Source: Fimihabitans intestinipullorum
GTDB lineage: Bacteria > Bacillota_I > Bacilli_A > RF39 > UBA660
DNA length: 29,767 nucleotides
Assembly: GCA_018714965.1 (NCBI GenBank)
Contig: DVML01000027.1
Coordinates: forward strand, 1 to 29,767
Direction: 5' to 3'
Shown here: in pieces, positions 1 to 8,736 of the stretch
How the letters are laid out: every line of letters begins with the position of its first letter
Numbering within the stretch: position 1 is the first letter of the stretch
The notes under the pieces: model-generated
The model's input: the letters and a program-made list of their open reading frames with translations, nothing else
The model's database searches: none
What the model was told of the DNA's origin: nothing
Made by a program: the position numbers and the translations under genes

Positions 1-120
1 CGTACCTGTCACAAGATTGAAATAATTTAGAATCGTTAAAAGGAAACAGGTTACTAACATCGACAACAGTCCGATTCCAAGACAGATTCCCATGGTTTCA
101 AAATATTTTTTGTAATTCAT
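1..120 (-). CDS. N-terminus of small membrane protein, YrzE/TIGR04086-like (partial)
   Basis: Only the first 40 codons are present; the gene runs off the left edge. The start ATG (118-120 on the minus strand) has a good AGGTGAG ribosome-binding site just upstream (about 124-130). The peptide begins MNYKKYFETMG and goes straight into a hydrophobic helix (about residues 11-33), so it is an inner-membrane protein. It lies divergent to a DUF421 gene. In B. subtilis yrzE, a TIGR04086-type small membrane protein, neighbours the DUF421 gene yrbG, and both the context and the short polar N-terminus plus early TM helix suit that family. The family call is inferred mainly from context, because too little sequence is visible. 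Function unknown. Confidence 0.6.
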   Translation of the reverse strand, partial: MNYKKYFETMGICLGIGLLSMLVTCFLLTILNYFNLVTGT

Positions 121-192
121 AATCTCACCTAATATAATCTATGTGTTTGTATAAAAAAATATGTTTTGTTCATAACAAAATAGGGTGATACT

Positions 193-822
193 ATGTATAT
201 TGTAATCATTTTAAAAACAATATTTCTCTATCTTTTTATTATGGTAGGATTCCGCATTATGGGAAAGAAGGAAGTAGGGCAGTTAAATGTCATTGATTTG
301 ATCGTATCTATTTTAATTGCGGAACTTGCGGCACTTTCGTTGGAGACTGCAGAACAATCTTTATTAAAATCTATCGTTCCGATTACGACGTTAATTTTGA
401 TTCAAATCTCACTTAGTTATTGGTCTTTGAAGGATAGTAAAGTTCGGACGATTTTAGAGGGAAGACCAACTATTATCATCAAAGATGGAAAGTTGAACTT
501 TAGTGCGATGGCAAAAATCAGGTATAGTTTAGATGATCTTATCTTGCAACTGCGTGAAAAAGGATATCAAAGTATCGAAGAGGTAAGCTTTGCAATCTTA
601 GAGAATAATGGGTCATTATCCGTATTTGAAGGGACACACGAATATCCTATGCCTCTTATTTTAGATGGTGTGATCGACGAAGTTGTCTTAGGTGAAATCG
701 GAAAAGATAAAGGATGGTTAATGAGACTTTTGGATCGTAAAAAGGTACGACTAGAAAATGTATTTTATGCATTTTATACGAAGAAAAAGACGTTTATTAT
801 TACGCAGGATGAATTAGAATAA
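193..822 (+). CDS. DUF421/YetF-family membrane protein (YrbG-like)
   Basis: A 209-residue protein with three N-terminal hydrophobic segments (about 1-20, 33-52, 60-80) and a soluble C-terminal YetF domain. Family hallmarks are visible: FRIMGKKEVGQLNVIDLIV near the N-terminus, then PTIIIKDGKLN, then SFAILENNGSLSVF. Members are typically 200-230 residues, so it is full length. The start at 193 is preceded by AGGGTGAT at a normal distance. Biochemical function is not established; some members are linked to spore or envelope properties. It lies divergent to a YrzE-like gene, as expected for yrbG in Bacilli, and ends in a bidirectional terminator shared with the convergent tsaC gene. Confidence 0.85.
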   Translation: MYIVIILKTIFLYLFIMVGFRIMGKKEVGQLNVIDLIVSILIAELAALSLETAEQSLLKSIVPITTLILIQISLSYWSLKDSKVRTILEGRPTIIIKDGKLNFSAMAKIRYSLDDLILQLREKGYQSIEEVSFAILENNGSLSVFEGTHEYPMPLILDGVIDEVVLGEIGKDKGWLMRLLDRKKVRLENVFYAFYTKKKTFIITQDELE

Positions 823-856
823 AAAAATAAAATGCCTTTTGGACATTTTATTTTTC
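821..856. terminator. Bidirectional terminator between the DUF421 gene and tsaC
   Basis: AAAAATAAAATG (824-835) pairs with CATTTTATTTTT (844-855), closed by CC/GG around a TTTT loop with one bulged A. There are A runs on the left and T runs on the right, so it can act in both directions. The minus-strand tsaC stop codon (848-850) lies inside the stem. Confidence 0.8.
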
Positions 857-1873
857 GATGTAATGATAGTTACTAGAGCGAATCAAACGGTTCATAATCG
901 CGATACCTAGACCTTCTTTTTTTACTCCTTCGATTAAAATTTGCGTTGGATTATAAGTGTCGACTTTTCTAAGTAGTGTAAATATATTATGCGAAATTTC
1001 ATCGTAGTTATGGATGCTTCCATGAGAGACGAATTTGTCGCAGTGAATTTTATTTTCATGTTCTTTGAATCCAATCACAACAGTACCAGCAGTGACGTTT
1101 TCGTTTACGAGATCGATTTGTGTTTTTTCATCATCACTATAAATGAGTGTACAAGGACTTTTAGGTGCATAGTGTTTGTATTTCATTCCGGGACTTCTGA
1201 CAACACCTTCAGCTTTTTCGAAGATATGTTTGTCGATCGATACGATTCCTACGACTTCTTTGATATCCTCTGGTGTGATTTTTCCAGGTCTTAAAATGGT
1301 TGGAATTTCATCTATAACACGTACGACAGTAGATTCGATTCCTATATCGGATGGCCCGCCATCGATGATGATATCTACTTTTCCTTCAAATTCTTCTTTG
1401 ATGTCTTCGATGTTAGTTCCACTTGGTCTACTAGATATATTTGCGCTTGGAGCAGCGACAGGAACATCTGCACACTTTAAAATTTCATGTGCGATTTTAT
1501 TGGAAGGCATGCGGATTCCTACGGTATCTAAATGAGCAGATACGTTATCTGGAACGATCGCTTTCTTTTTTAAGATCAGAGTAAAAGGTCCTGGGAAAAA
1601 AGCATCGATTAGTTTCTTTTCCATATCGTTGATATCACAAGCGAGTTCGTCTAATTGTTTAAAGTCGTGAATATGGACGATGAGAGGGTTGTCATTTGCC
1701 CTTCCTTTTGCTTCAAAAATGTAGTCGACTGCGTCTTCTTTTAATGCATTCGCACCTACACCGTATACAGTTTCTGTCGGGAAGATTACGAGTCCACCAT
1801 CTCGTAAGACTTGTGCGGTTTTTTGTAATTCTTCTTTATTGATAGATTGTTTAAAATCGTAAATTTTTGTCAT
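848..1873 (-). CDS. tsaC: L-threonylcarbamoyladenylate synthase (TsaC/Sua5 type, YwlC)
   Basis: A 341-residue enzyme that makes threonylcarbamoyl-AMP from threonine, bicarbonate and ATP, the first step of the universal t6A37 modification of ANN-decoding tRNAs. It acts in the cytosol with the TsaBDE machinery. The YrdC domain (about 10-200) has PTETVYGVGANA near residue 32, then KGRANDNPLIVHIHD, then VAAPSANISSRPSGT. A C-terminal Sua5 domain follows (about 225-341, beginning SPGMKYKHYAPKSP), so it is the long two-domain Sua5/YwlC form rather than the short TsaC form. The start at 1873 has a GGGTGAAAG ribosome-binding site and a TATAAT (1891-1896, minus strand) upstream. B. subtilis ywlC is elsewhere, so the gene is an insertion relative to that gene order. 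Confidence 0.93.
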   Translation of the reverse strand: MTKIYDFKQSINKEELQKTAQVLRDGGLVIFPTETVYGVGANALKEDAVDYIFEAKGRANDNPLIVHIHDFKQLDELACDINDMEKKLIDAFFPGPFTLILKKKAIVPDNVSAHLDTVGIRMPSNKIAHEILKCADVPVAAPSANISSRPSGTNIEDIKEEFEGKVDIIIDGGPSDIGIESTVVRVIDEIPTILRPGKITPEDIKEVVGIVSIDKHIFEKAEGVVRSPGMKYKHYAPKSPCTLIYSDDEKTQIDLVNENVTAGTVVIGFKEHENKIHCDKFVSHGSIHNYDEISHNIFTLLRKVDTYNPTQILIEGVKKEGLGIAIMNRLIRSSNYHYIEK

Positions 1874-1890
1874 ACTTTCACCCGGTGAAT

Positions 1891-1926
1891 ATTATACACT
1901 CAATTTTTAAAAAAATATAGTATAAT
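1891..1926. promoter_or_regulatory. Divergent promoter region between tsaC and the 192-residue gene
   Basis: Two -10-like TATAAT boxes face opposite ways in the short intergenic space: 1891-1896 on the minus strand for tsaC and 1921-1926 on the plus strand for the downstream gene. No good -35 box is visible for either. The AT-rich DNA makes chance matches likely, so this is moderate evidence. Confidence 0.5.
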
Positions 1927-1949
1927 AAAAATAGAATAGGAGTGAGGAC

Positions 1950-2528
1950 ATGAGTCATAATCGCAGAGAACATATGAAGCGCTATTTTAATGCGTCTTAC
2001 GATTCTAAGTTACATTTGAATCAACATTATATCAAAGGAGAAAAAGCTATAATCCCAATTCACGTGGAGGCACTTTCGGATATTTATTCTCAATATGATA
2101 AAGAAAACAGAGTTTTAAACGAAGATTTAGTTTCTTATATCGAGCAGATCGCTTATTATATTCCATATCAACATTCGATCGTATTAGAGTTCGAGGGGAT
2201 GACTTTTTCCGAGGAAGAAAAAGCCACACTCGTCGATGTGATCACGGATCAATTTGGTCTTGTCACGCACGATATGTCGGTAGAGCTCAGGTATAACACA
2301 GTCAAGTCGATCAATCTATTTTTGATCGGATGTCTCGTACTTGCCTTATCGTTTTTCTTGCGTGATATAGAGCATATGAATTATTTTAGTGAAATACTGT
2401 CGATCATAGGGACGTTTTCTATCTGGGAATTTGTTAATACGATCTGGTTTGAACGAAAGATGAAAAAAATTGACAAGATGAATTCTGGTCAACTTTCTTC
2501 ATGTACTGTTACATTTGTCGAAGATTAG
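1950..2528 (+). CDS. Unknown membrane protein with two central TM helices
   Basis: A 192-residue protein that I do not recognise. The first about 115 residues are soluble and charged, with GEKAIIPIHVEALSDIYSQY and HSIVLEFEGMTFSEEEKA. Two hydrophobic helices follow (about 119-138 and 144-165), and then a short basic tail. Loop charges suggest that both termini face the cytosol. A strong AGGAG and GAGG region (1938-1947) and a TATAAT (1921-1926) support expression from this ATG. It is convergent with the spoVB gene and overlaps its stop region by 4 bases (2525-2528). The soluble segment is predicted alpha/beta by eye, but no enzymatic motif is visible. Confidence 0.75.
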   Translation: MSHNRREHMKRYFNASYDSKLHLNQHYIKGEKAIIPIHVEALSDIYSQYDKENRVLNEDLVSYIEQIAYYIPYQHSIVLEFEGMTFSEEEKATLVDVITDQFGLVTHDMSVELRYNTVKSINLFLIGCLVLALSFFLRDIEHMNYFSEILSIIGTFSIWEFVNTIWFERKMKKIDKMNSGQLSSCTVTFVED

Positions 2529-3823
2529 GCACTACGAAACATTTTTCTTACGGAAACATATTGGTGAAGCGTTACGTAGATAACGTTACTTGCCATTGCA
2601 ATGACGAGTCCCCACATACCGATGTGTAGATAACTTGCTCCAAACAGAATAATAGTACGTAAAATCATTCCTTGCAGAGTACCCATCATGGCAGTTTTCG
2701 CTTTTCCTGTTGCCTGAAGAGTACTTGTAAGAGGAGCTTGAATATAATGGAGGATAAAAATAGGAGCGAGAACTCTTAAATAATCGATTCCTTGATTAGT
2801 GTGATAAATGAGATGTAGAAAAATTTCTGGAAATAAGCAAAATAGAATCGTAATCGGAATTCCGATAAGCAAAGAAAATCCAATTGCTTGTCGGATTTTT
2901 GTTTTTGTATAAGTATAACGTTTCTTTTCATAGTTACGACTCACAACAGGAATTAATGCTTGGCTGATTGCCATGGAAAAGAAAGATGGAAGTAATAATA
3001 ATGGGAGGACGTATCCATTTAGAATTCCATACTGATTGACGATGAAAGAATTAGAGTATCCAATTTTTAGTAGGACGTATGTTAGGAGGATTGGTTCGAA
3101 AAAAGATCCGATATTTCCGATCAGTCTACTTCCTGTTGCGGGCAAACTAATCGATAGTATTTCTTTAATGTTTTTCTTTTTCGGTTTAAAATCTTGTTTT
3201 GAAATTGTAAAGTTCTTCGGTAAAAAGAAGAAGAGAACGAGAATCGAAGTAAGTTCACTTGCGATATTCGATAGAATGATAAAAGCGATCGCATATTCGA
3301 TTCCTTTGACGAGAAAAATAGGAATTCCGATGGCGAGGGTCATAAGTCTTACGATATCCTCGGTAATATTGGAGACGACGTGAGGTACCATACGTTGTTT
3401 TCCGAAAAAATATCCGCGTAAGATACTAGAGATACTGATAAATGGTAAGACGAAACCGATTGCTATGATTCCGTAAAAGCATCTTGGTTCGTGTAAGAGT
3501 TCTGTAGAAAGATAAGAAGCTCCGAAGAAAAGTCCGATTAAAATGATAAGGTTAAGAATAAGAGAGATCGGTAAAATGGAGAAGACTAAGTTTTTATGAT
3601 CGTTTCGTTCTTTGGCAACGAGTGTAGAGATGGCGATTGGAAAACCAAGTTGTGCTAGGGCAATCAACAGCATGAAAGTAGGATTCATAAGCATGTAGAT
3701 TCCAATTCCCTCTGTTCCGATCAGACGGGTCATGACGATCTTGATGAGCATTCCAAGTATTTTAGTAATAAGACCTCCAATCATTAAAATAATAGTGGAA
3801 CGAATAAATTTACTTTTGTACAT
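2525..3823 (-). CDS. SpoVB/MurJ-like MOP-superfamily flippase
   Basis: A 432-residue polytopic membrane protein of the MOP exporter superfamily. The N-terminus (LIGGLITKILGMLIKIVMTRLIGTEG, split here over residues 16-41) is typical of SpoVB and its YtgP/MurJ-type relatives, which move lipid-linked glycan precursors across the membrane. About 12-14 hydrophobic helices cover the chain. Other family-like segments are FGFP-type IALAQLGFPIAISTLVAKER (near 56) and SILRGYFFGKQRMVPH (near 133). The start has AGGTGAT seven bases upstream. Position next to comN and DUF421 matches B. subtilis spoVB, but family members also serve non-spore peptidoglycan or capsule synthesis, so sporulation should not be inferred from this gene alone. 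Confidence 0.85.
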   Translation of the reverse strand: MYKSKFIRSTIILMIGGLITKILGMLIKIVMTRLIGTEGIGIYMLMNPTFMLLIALAQLGFPIAISTLVAKERNDHKNLVFSILPISLILNLIILIGLFFGASYLSTELLHEPRCFYGIIAIGFVLPFISISSILRGYFFGKQRMVPHVVSNITEDIVRLMTLAIGIPIFLVKGIEYAIAFIILSNIASELTSILVLFFFLPKNFTISKQDFKPKKKNIKEILSISLPATGSRLIGNIGSFFEPILLTYVLLKIGYSNSFIVNQYGILNGYVLPLLLLPSFFSMAISQALIPVVSRNYEKKRYTYTKTKIRQAIGFSLLIGIPITILFCLFPEIFLHLIYHTNQGIDYLRVLAPIFILHYIQAPLTSTLQATGKAKTAMMGTLQGMILRTIILFGASYLHIGMWGLVIAMASNVIYVTLHQYVSVRKMFRSA

Positions 3824-3907
3824 ACGATCACCTGATTCATCATATGAAAGGATAGGACAAAAAATACGATAGCAGGTGAATTCTTTTAAAAACGTATCGA
3901 TAACACT

Positions 3908-3935
3908 TTAAAAACATAGGAAATTGGTTTATAAT
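3908..3935 (+). promoter_or_regulatory. Promoter of the comN-secDF-rel operon
   Basis: TTTAAA (3908-3913) and TATAAT (3930-3935) are spaced 16 bases apart. They lie upstream of the AAGGAGG ribosome-binding site at about 3956-3962 that serves comN. Confidence 0.6.
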
Positions 3936-3966
3936 AAATATGAGCTTATCGAGGTAAGGAGGAAAT

Positions 3967-4230
3967 ATGGCAGACATTTTTCAAACGCAGCAAGAGTTGT
4001 ATCGCAGAGTTCGACCTGCCCTTAGTTCTAAAGCGGAAGAGATGCGACGCTTAGGATATACATTTATCAAAGAAGAAGATGTTTGGAATTTCTTAAAAGA
4101 ATCGAAGTGGAGACAGGCAGAAGGACTTTCTTTAGCGCAACTTGTAAGCGATATTTTAAATGCGGAAAATGACCCGATTCAAAAGTATGTTTTGGACCGG
4201 TTAAAGCATGTAGAAAGAAAGATAGATTGA
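3967..4230 (+). CDS. comN: ComN-like post-transcriptional regulator (YrzD family)
   Basis: A small soluble protein of 87 residues resembling the ComN/YrzD family, which in B. subtilis controls comE mRNA localisation and translation. Visible features are the charged helical core with ALSSKAEEMRRLGYTFIKEEDV (about 18-39), WNFLKESKWR, and a C-terminal helix ending in VLDRLKHVERK. Length is close to that of the family (about 90-100). The start is set by an excellent AAGGAGG. It lies 13 bases before secDF on the same strand, as yrzD lies by secDF in B. subtilis. No competence genes are visible in the window, so its target here is unknown. Confidence 0.72.
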   Translation: MADIFQTQQELYRRVRPALSSKAEEMRRLGYTFIKEEDVWNFLKESKWRQAEGLSLAQLVSDILNAENDPIQKYVLDRLKHVERKID

Positions 4231-4243
4231 CAGGAGGAGTTTT

Positions 4244-6547
4244 ATGAAAGCAAAAGAGAAAACAAAAAAGAAACAAAAAAAGTCGATTGTAAAACCATTG
4301 CTTGGGGTATTGGTAGTAGCAATCGTGGTTGGTTGTGCGATGATTCCACTAATGCAAAACTTGAATTTCGGCCTTGATTTACAAGGAGGATTTGAAGTTT
4401 TATATAAAGTGGAGAGCATCGACGGTAAAAAAGTAACATCAGATATGATGAAAAGTACATATAAGACAATCGAAAAACGAATCGACGTATTAGGTGTAAC
4501 AGAACCTAGTATCGTCGTAGAGGGAGATGATCGCATTCGTGTACAATTAGCTGGGGTGACAGATCCAGAAGAAGCTCGTAATTTGATTAGCCAAGCTGCC
4601 AATTTGACTTTCCGCGATACGAGCGATAATTTGATCATGTCAAGCGATGTACTAAAAAGTGGTGGAGCAAAGGTATCTCAAGATTCTTACGGGAAACCAG
4701 CAGTTGCTCTATCAGTTGCGGATAATTCTAAGTTTTATAGAGCAACGAAAAAAGTAAGTGAAATGTCAGATAACCGATTAGTCATTTGGTTAGATTTCGA
4801 TCCGGAAACTGATTCTTTTCAAACGGAACAGGCGAATTGTGGATCGCTTTCTAATTCAAAATGTCTTTCTGTTGCGACAGTTTCGCAAGGATTCTCAAGT
4901 GATGTTATCATTCAGGGAAACTTTACAGAACAAGAAGTAAATAGTTTGGTTGAACTTATCAATTCTGGAAGTTTGCCAACGAAACTGACGGAAGTTTCAT
5001 CTAAAACAGTTGTTGCTTCATTTGGTGCTGATTCATTATCTAAAACATTTGTTGCAGGTGTTGTCGGAGTTGCAGGAATTGTTTTACTTATGTGTGCGCT
5101 ATATCGTTTCTCTGGATTTATTGCAAGTATTGGGTTGTTATTTTATACAGCAATTACTTTCTTAGTATTCTGGTTGATCGGTGGAGTGCTCACTTTACCT
5201 GGAATCGCGGCGCTTGTCATTGGTATCGGTATGGCGGTCGATGCGACAGTTATTAGTTTTTCTCGTATCAAAGATGAATTATACAATGGTACAAAATTAA
5301 ATATGGCCTTTAAATTAGGAAATAAAAATTCATTTATGACAATTTTTGATTCCAATATTACGACGTTGATTTCTGCAATAATTTTATTTATCTTTGGAGA
5401 GAGTAGTGTCAAAGGATTTGCGACGATGTTAATCATCAGTACGATTGTAACTATGGTTGTCATGGTATTTATTACGAGATATCTTGTCGGACTTTTCGTA
5501 AAAACAGGATATTTTAACGATAAGTTACGTGCCTTTATTGGAATTCGTGAAGAAGAAGTTCCAAAGATTGAGAAAAAGGAAAAACGCGTTCACGAAGATT
5601 GGAAAAATGTGGATTTCGTAAATAAGAGAAAATGGTTCTTCTTAGCATCAAGTTTGATGATCATTATTGGAATCGTATCTCTTGGAGTAAATGGACTACA
5701 TCTTGGAATCGACTTTAAAGGTGGATCTTCTATTACAGTGCAAAGTAGTCAGAATTTAACTGAAAAAGCACTTGCAAAAGACATTGAATCATTAGGGTAT
5801 GAAGTGATTGAAACAGATCAAATTAACGATGAGACGTATTCTATTAAAATAGAGGATTCTTTGAGTCGTAAACAAGTGTTAGAAACAGAAAATTACTTTA
5901 AAGATAAATACGAAGCTACAACAGATATTGGAGTTGTTTCTAATATCGTAAAACAAGAACTTGTAAAAAATGCAATAATTTCTGTTATCTTGGCAAGTAT
6001 TGCTATCGTAATATATGTATCGCTTAGATTTACATTTAAATTTGCGATCGCTGCAATTATCGCATTGTTCCACGATGTCTTTATGATATTTACAGTATTT
6101 AGTTTATTCCAAATCGAAGTATCTAGTATCTTTATTGCAGCAGTTCTTTCTATTATTGGATATTCGATCAACGACACGATCGTAACATTCGATCGTATCC
6201 GTGAAAATATTCATACGAAGTTTAAGAACAAATTAAAGACAAAAGAAGATTTGTGTGAAGTTGTTAACATCAGTTTAAGAGAAACGTTGAATCGTAGTTT
6301 AGTAACGACATTTACGACATTGATCCCAGTAGTTAGTTTGATTTTACTAGGATCACACGAAATCATTACATTCAATTTAGCGCTTTTTGTAGGGTTTGTA
6401 GTTGGTGTATATTCATCTATCTTTATCGCTAGTCAATTGTGGATTGAATTTTCAAAACGCAATATAGGAAAAGCAAACCAAAAAAGATGGTATGAAGAAG
6501 AGAGTGACGAGGTAGAAGAACTTACTGTAAAAGGAATTAATGCATAA
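4244..6547 (+). CDS. secDF: Fused protein translocase subunit SecDF
   Basis: A 767-residue natural fusion of SecD and SecF, the proton-driven membrane complex that pulls preproteins through SecYEG on the outer face. The SecD half has TM1 (about 17-36), the hallmark DLQGG (45-49), a P1 domain (about 50-260) and five TM helices carrying GIGMAVDATVISFSRIKDEL (about 325-344). The SecF half starts near 460 with another TM helix, LGIDFKGGSSI, and the matching SIIGYSINDTIVTFDRIREN (about 638-657). Twelve TM helices in all. B. subtilis SecDF is slightly shorter (737). The start has CAGGAGGAG 8 bases upstream. It would serve the exported proteins of the cluster at 10387-16426. Confidence 0.96.
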   Translation: MKAKEKTKKKQKKSIVKPLLGVLVVAIVVGCAMIPLMQNLNFGLDLQGGFEVLYKVESIDGKKVTSDMMKSTYKTIEKRIDVLGVTEPSIVVEGDDRIRVQLAGVTDPEEARNLISQAANLTFRDTSDNLIMSSDVLKSGGAKVSQDSYGKPAVALSVADNSKFYRATKKVSEMSDNRLVIWLDFDPETDSFQTEQANCGSLSNSKCLSVATVSQGFSSDVIIQGNFTEQEVNSLVELINSGSLPTKLTEVSSKTVVASFGADSLSKTFVAGVVGVAGIVLLMCALYRFSGFIASIGLLFYTAITFLVFWLIGGVLTLPGIAALVIGIGMAVDATVISFSRIKDELYNGTKLNMAFKLGNKNSFMTIFDSNITTLISAIILFIFGESSVKGFATMLIISTIVTMVVMVFITRYLVGLFVKTGYFNDKLRAFIGIREEEVPKIEKKEKRVHEDWKNVDFVNKRKWFFLASSLMIIIGIVSLGVNGLHLGIDFKGGSSITVQSSQNLTEKALAKDIESLGYEVIETDQINDETYSIKIEDSLSRKQVLETENYFKDKYEATTDIGVVSNIVKQELVKNAIISVILASIAIVIYVSLRFTFKFAIAAIIALFHDVFMIFTVFSLFQIEVSSIFIAAVLSIIGYSINDTIVTFDRIRENIHTKFKNKLKTKEDLCEVVNISLRETLNRSLVTTFTTLIPVVSLILLGSHEIITFNLALFVGFVVGVYSSIFIASQLWIEFSKRNIGKANQKRWYEEESDEVEELTVKGINA

Positions 6548-6567
6548 ACGAATAGAGGGTGTTATAA

Positions 6568-8736
6568 ATGACAAAAAAAGATTCTAACGTGACGTATGAA
6601 AAGTTAGAACAAGAATGTAGAAAATACATGAAAGAGGAAGATGTCGCGCTCATAAAAAAAGCTTATGAGTTTGCAAAAGAAAGCCACATGGGAGAATTAC
6701 GCTTAACAGGAGAGGATTACATTGAACATCCTCTCTCTGTTGCTTATATCCTCTCTCATATGAATGCTGATTGTGCGACGATTTGTGCAGGACTTATGCA
6801 TGATCTGTTGGAGGAAAATGATGATGCACTACCTTATTTGAAAGAAACTTTCGGGGAAGATATCGTTTCGATCATCGAAGGGGTTACCGTTATCAATCGT
6901 TTGAACTTTGAAGGAGATACGCAATCTTTGATTGCAAATCATAGAAAGATCTTAGTGGGACTTTCAGAAGATGTACGTGTTATCTTTGTAAAAATGGCAG
7001 ATCGTCTTCACAACATGCGAACTCTTTGGGCGCTTCCTGAAAAATCTCAAAAAGAAAAGGCGAAAGAAACACTTGATATCTTAACGCCGATCGCCCATCG
7101 CTTAGGTATGAACCACATCAAAAGCGAGCTAGAGGACTTGTCTCTCCGTTATCTAAAACCGGATGTATATTTCTCTATCGTCGAACAGTTAAATCAGACG
7201 AAATCGGAGCGTGATCAATACGTTACTGATATGATAGAGAGTATTCATAAGATGTTGGAGGAAGCAAACATTCCACATAAGATCAAGGGAAGAGCAAAAA
7301 GTATCTATAGCATCTATAAAAAACTCGATAAAGGAAAGAAATTTAGCGACATCTACGATTTACTCGCACTGCGCGTATTTGTAGATACCGAAGCAGAGTG
7401 TTATCAAGTATTGGGAATTATCCATTCGAAATTTAAGCCGAAGCCAAAGCGTTTCAAGGATTATATCGCAATGCCGAAGACTAATATGTATCAATCTCTG
7501 CATACGACAGTATTTGGAGTGGACGAACAACTTTTTGAAATTCAGATTCGTACTTACGAGATGGATATGGTGGCCGAAAATGGTATTGCTTCTCACTGGT
7601 CGTACAAAGAAAAGGGAAGTAGTACGAAGGCAAGTCTACAAAATGCGATGGAACAAAAGTTACAATTCTTCCGATCTCTTATGGAGTTGAAGCAAGAAGG
7701 TGCAAGTGAAGAAGAGATTGCAAACTCTGTTGCCGACGAAGTTTTAAAAGAAAATGTATACGTCTTTACTCCGCAAGGAGATGTAATCGAATTATCTAAG
7801 GGAAGCACGCCAATTGACTTTGCCTACCGTGTACATAGTAAAGTTGGAGATCAAATGGTAGGAGCGATTGTCAATAACAACATCGTTCCTTTAGACTACG
7901 AACTAAAAGATAATGATATCGTTAAGATCAACACGAGTAAGAACTCTCCTGGACCTAGTAAAGAGTGGTTAAATATTGCGCATACAGCGCAGGCGAAAAA
8001 TAAAATCCGTGCGTTTTTCCATCGCATCGATAAAGAGGATTATTTAAAGCGTGGAGAAGAAGCGATCAACAGAGAATTACGTAAGAGAAAGATCGCATTT
8101 GGTGACTTTTTCACGGATGAAAACGAACAAAAGATATTAAAAGAATTAAAATACGATACGTTAAATGAAGTTTATATCAATGTTGGAAATGGGAAATTGC
8201 CAGTCGGAACATTATTAAACGTTATCTTTAATGAAACAGAGACAAAAGAAGAACTCATTTTAAAAAGAACGCAAAATAATAAGGTATATGTACCAACGAT
8301 TAAAAATGATATTGTCGTCGATGGAATCGATGAGATTAAAGTAAACATAGCAAGTTGTTGTAAACCGATTCCTGGAGATCCTATTACTGGATACATCACA
8401 AAAGGAAATGGAATTACAGTTCATCGCATGAGTTGTCCAAACGTTCACGATTTACAAGAGAGAATGATTTCTGTACATTGGAACGAAGAAATACAAAAGA
8501 AATACCCGACGACTGTTTTGGTACACGCTATAGAAGAAAAGAATGTGCTTTTAGATATTATTTCTAAGACAAGTAATACGAACGTGACCGTTCAAGGAAT
8601 TCAAACGCTTCATACGAATGATGGATTTTTATATAAAATTACAGTCATTCTTTCCAATAAAGAACAACTAGATAAATTTATGAACGATGTGAAAAGTATT
8701 TCTGAAGTTCGCGATGTAGAAAGATGGATGCAATAA
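6568..8736 (+). CDS. relA: Bifunctional (p)ppGpp synthetase/hydrolase (Rel/RSH)
   Basis: A 722-residue long RSH enzyme that makes (p)ppGpp from ATP and GDP/GTP on starved ribosomes and hydrolyses it. Domains in order: HD hydrolase (about 25-200; metal ligands H54, H78, D79 and D145 visible), synthetase (about 235-350, with GRAKSIYSIYKKL and RFKDYIAMPKTNMYQSLHTT), TGS (about 395-455, VYVFTPQGDVIELSKGSTP), helical, zinc finger (CC near 595, then TVHRMSCPNV) and ACT (about 650-722). RFKD is the basic motif of bifunctional enzymes, unlike the acidic one of E. coli RelA. The hydrolase motif reads HDLLEE instead of the usual HDxxED. It follows secDF by 20 bases; recJ and apt, which separate these genes in B. 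subtilis, are absent. Its stop overlaps the dtd start. Confidence 0.96.
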   Translation: MTKKDSNVTYEKLEQECRKYMKEEDVALIKKAYEFAKESHMGELRLTGEDYIEHPLSVAYILSHMNADCATICAGLMHDLLEENDDALPYLKETFGEDIVSIIEGVTVINRLNFEGDTQSLIANHRKILVGLSEDVRVIFVKMADRLHNMRTLWALPEKSQKEKAKETLDILTPIAHRLGMNHIKSELEDLSLRYLKPDVYFSIVEQLNQTKSERDQYVTDMIESIHKMLEEANIPHKIKGRAKSIYSIYKKLDKGKKFSDIYDLLALRVFVDTEAECYQVLGIIHSKFKPKPKRFKDYIAMPKTNMYQSLHTTVFGVDEQLFEIQIRTYEMDMVAENGIASHWSYKEKGSSTKASLQNAMEQKLQFFRSLMELKQEGASEEEIANSVADEVLKENVYVFTPQGDVIELSKGSTPIDFAYRVHSKVGDQMVGAIVNNNIVPLDYELKDNDIVKINTSKNSPGPSKEWLNIAHTAQAKNKIRAFFHRIDKEDYLKRGEEAINRELRKRKIAFGDFFTDENEQKILKELKYDTLNEVYINVGNGKLPVGTLLNVIFNETETKEELILKRTQNNKVYVPTIKNDIVVDGIDEIKVNIASCCKPIPGDPITGYITKGNGITVHRMSCPNVHDLQERMISVHWNEEIQKKYPTTVLVHAIEEKNVLLDIISKTSNTNVTVQGIQTLHTNDGFLYKITVILSNKEQLDKFMNDVKSISEVRDVERWMQ

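Noticed and set aside
2525..4230. Evidence of sporulation or competence from SpoVB and ComN homologues
   Set aside because: Both families occur in non-sporulating, non-competent Bacilli, and no other sporulation or competence gene is visible.
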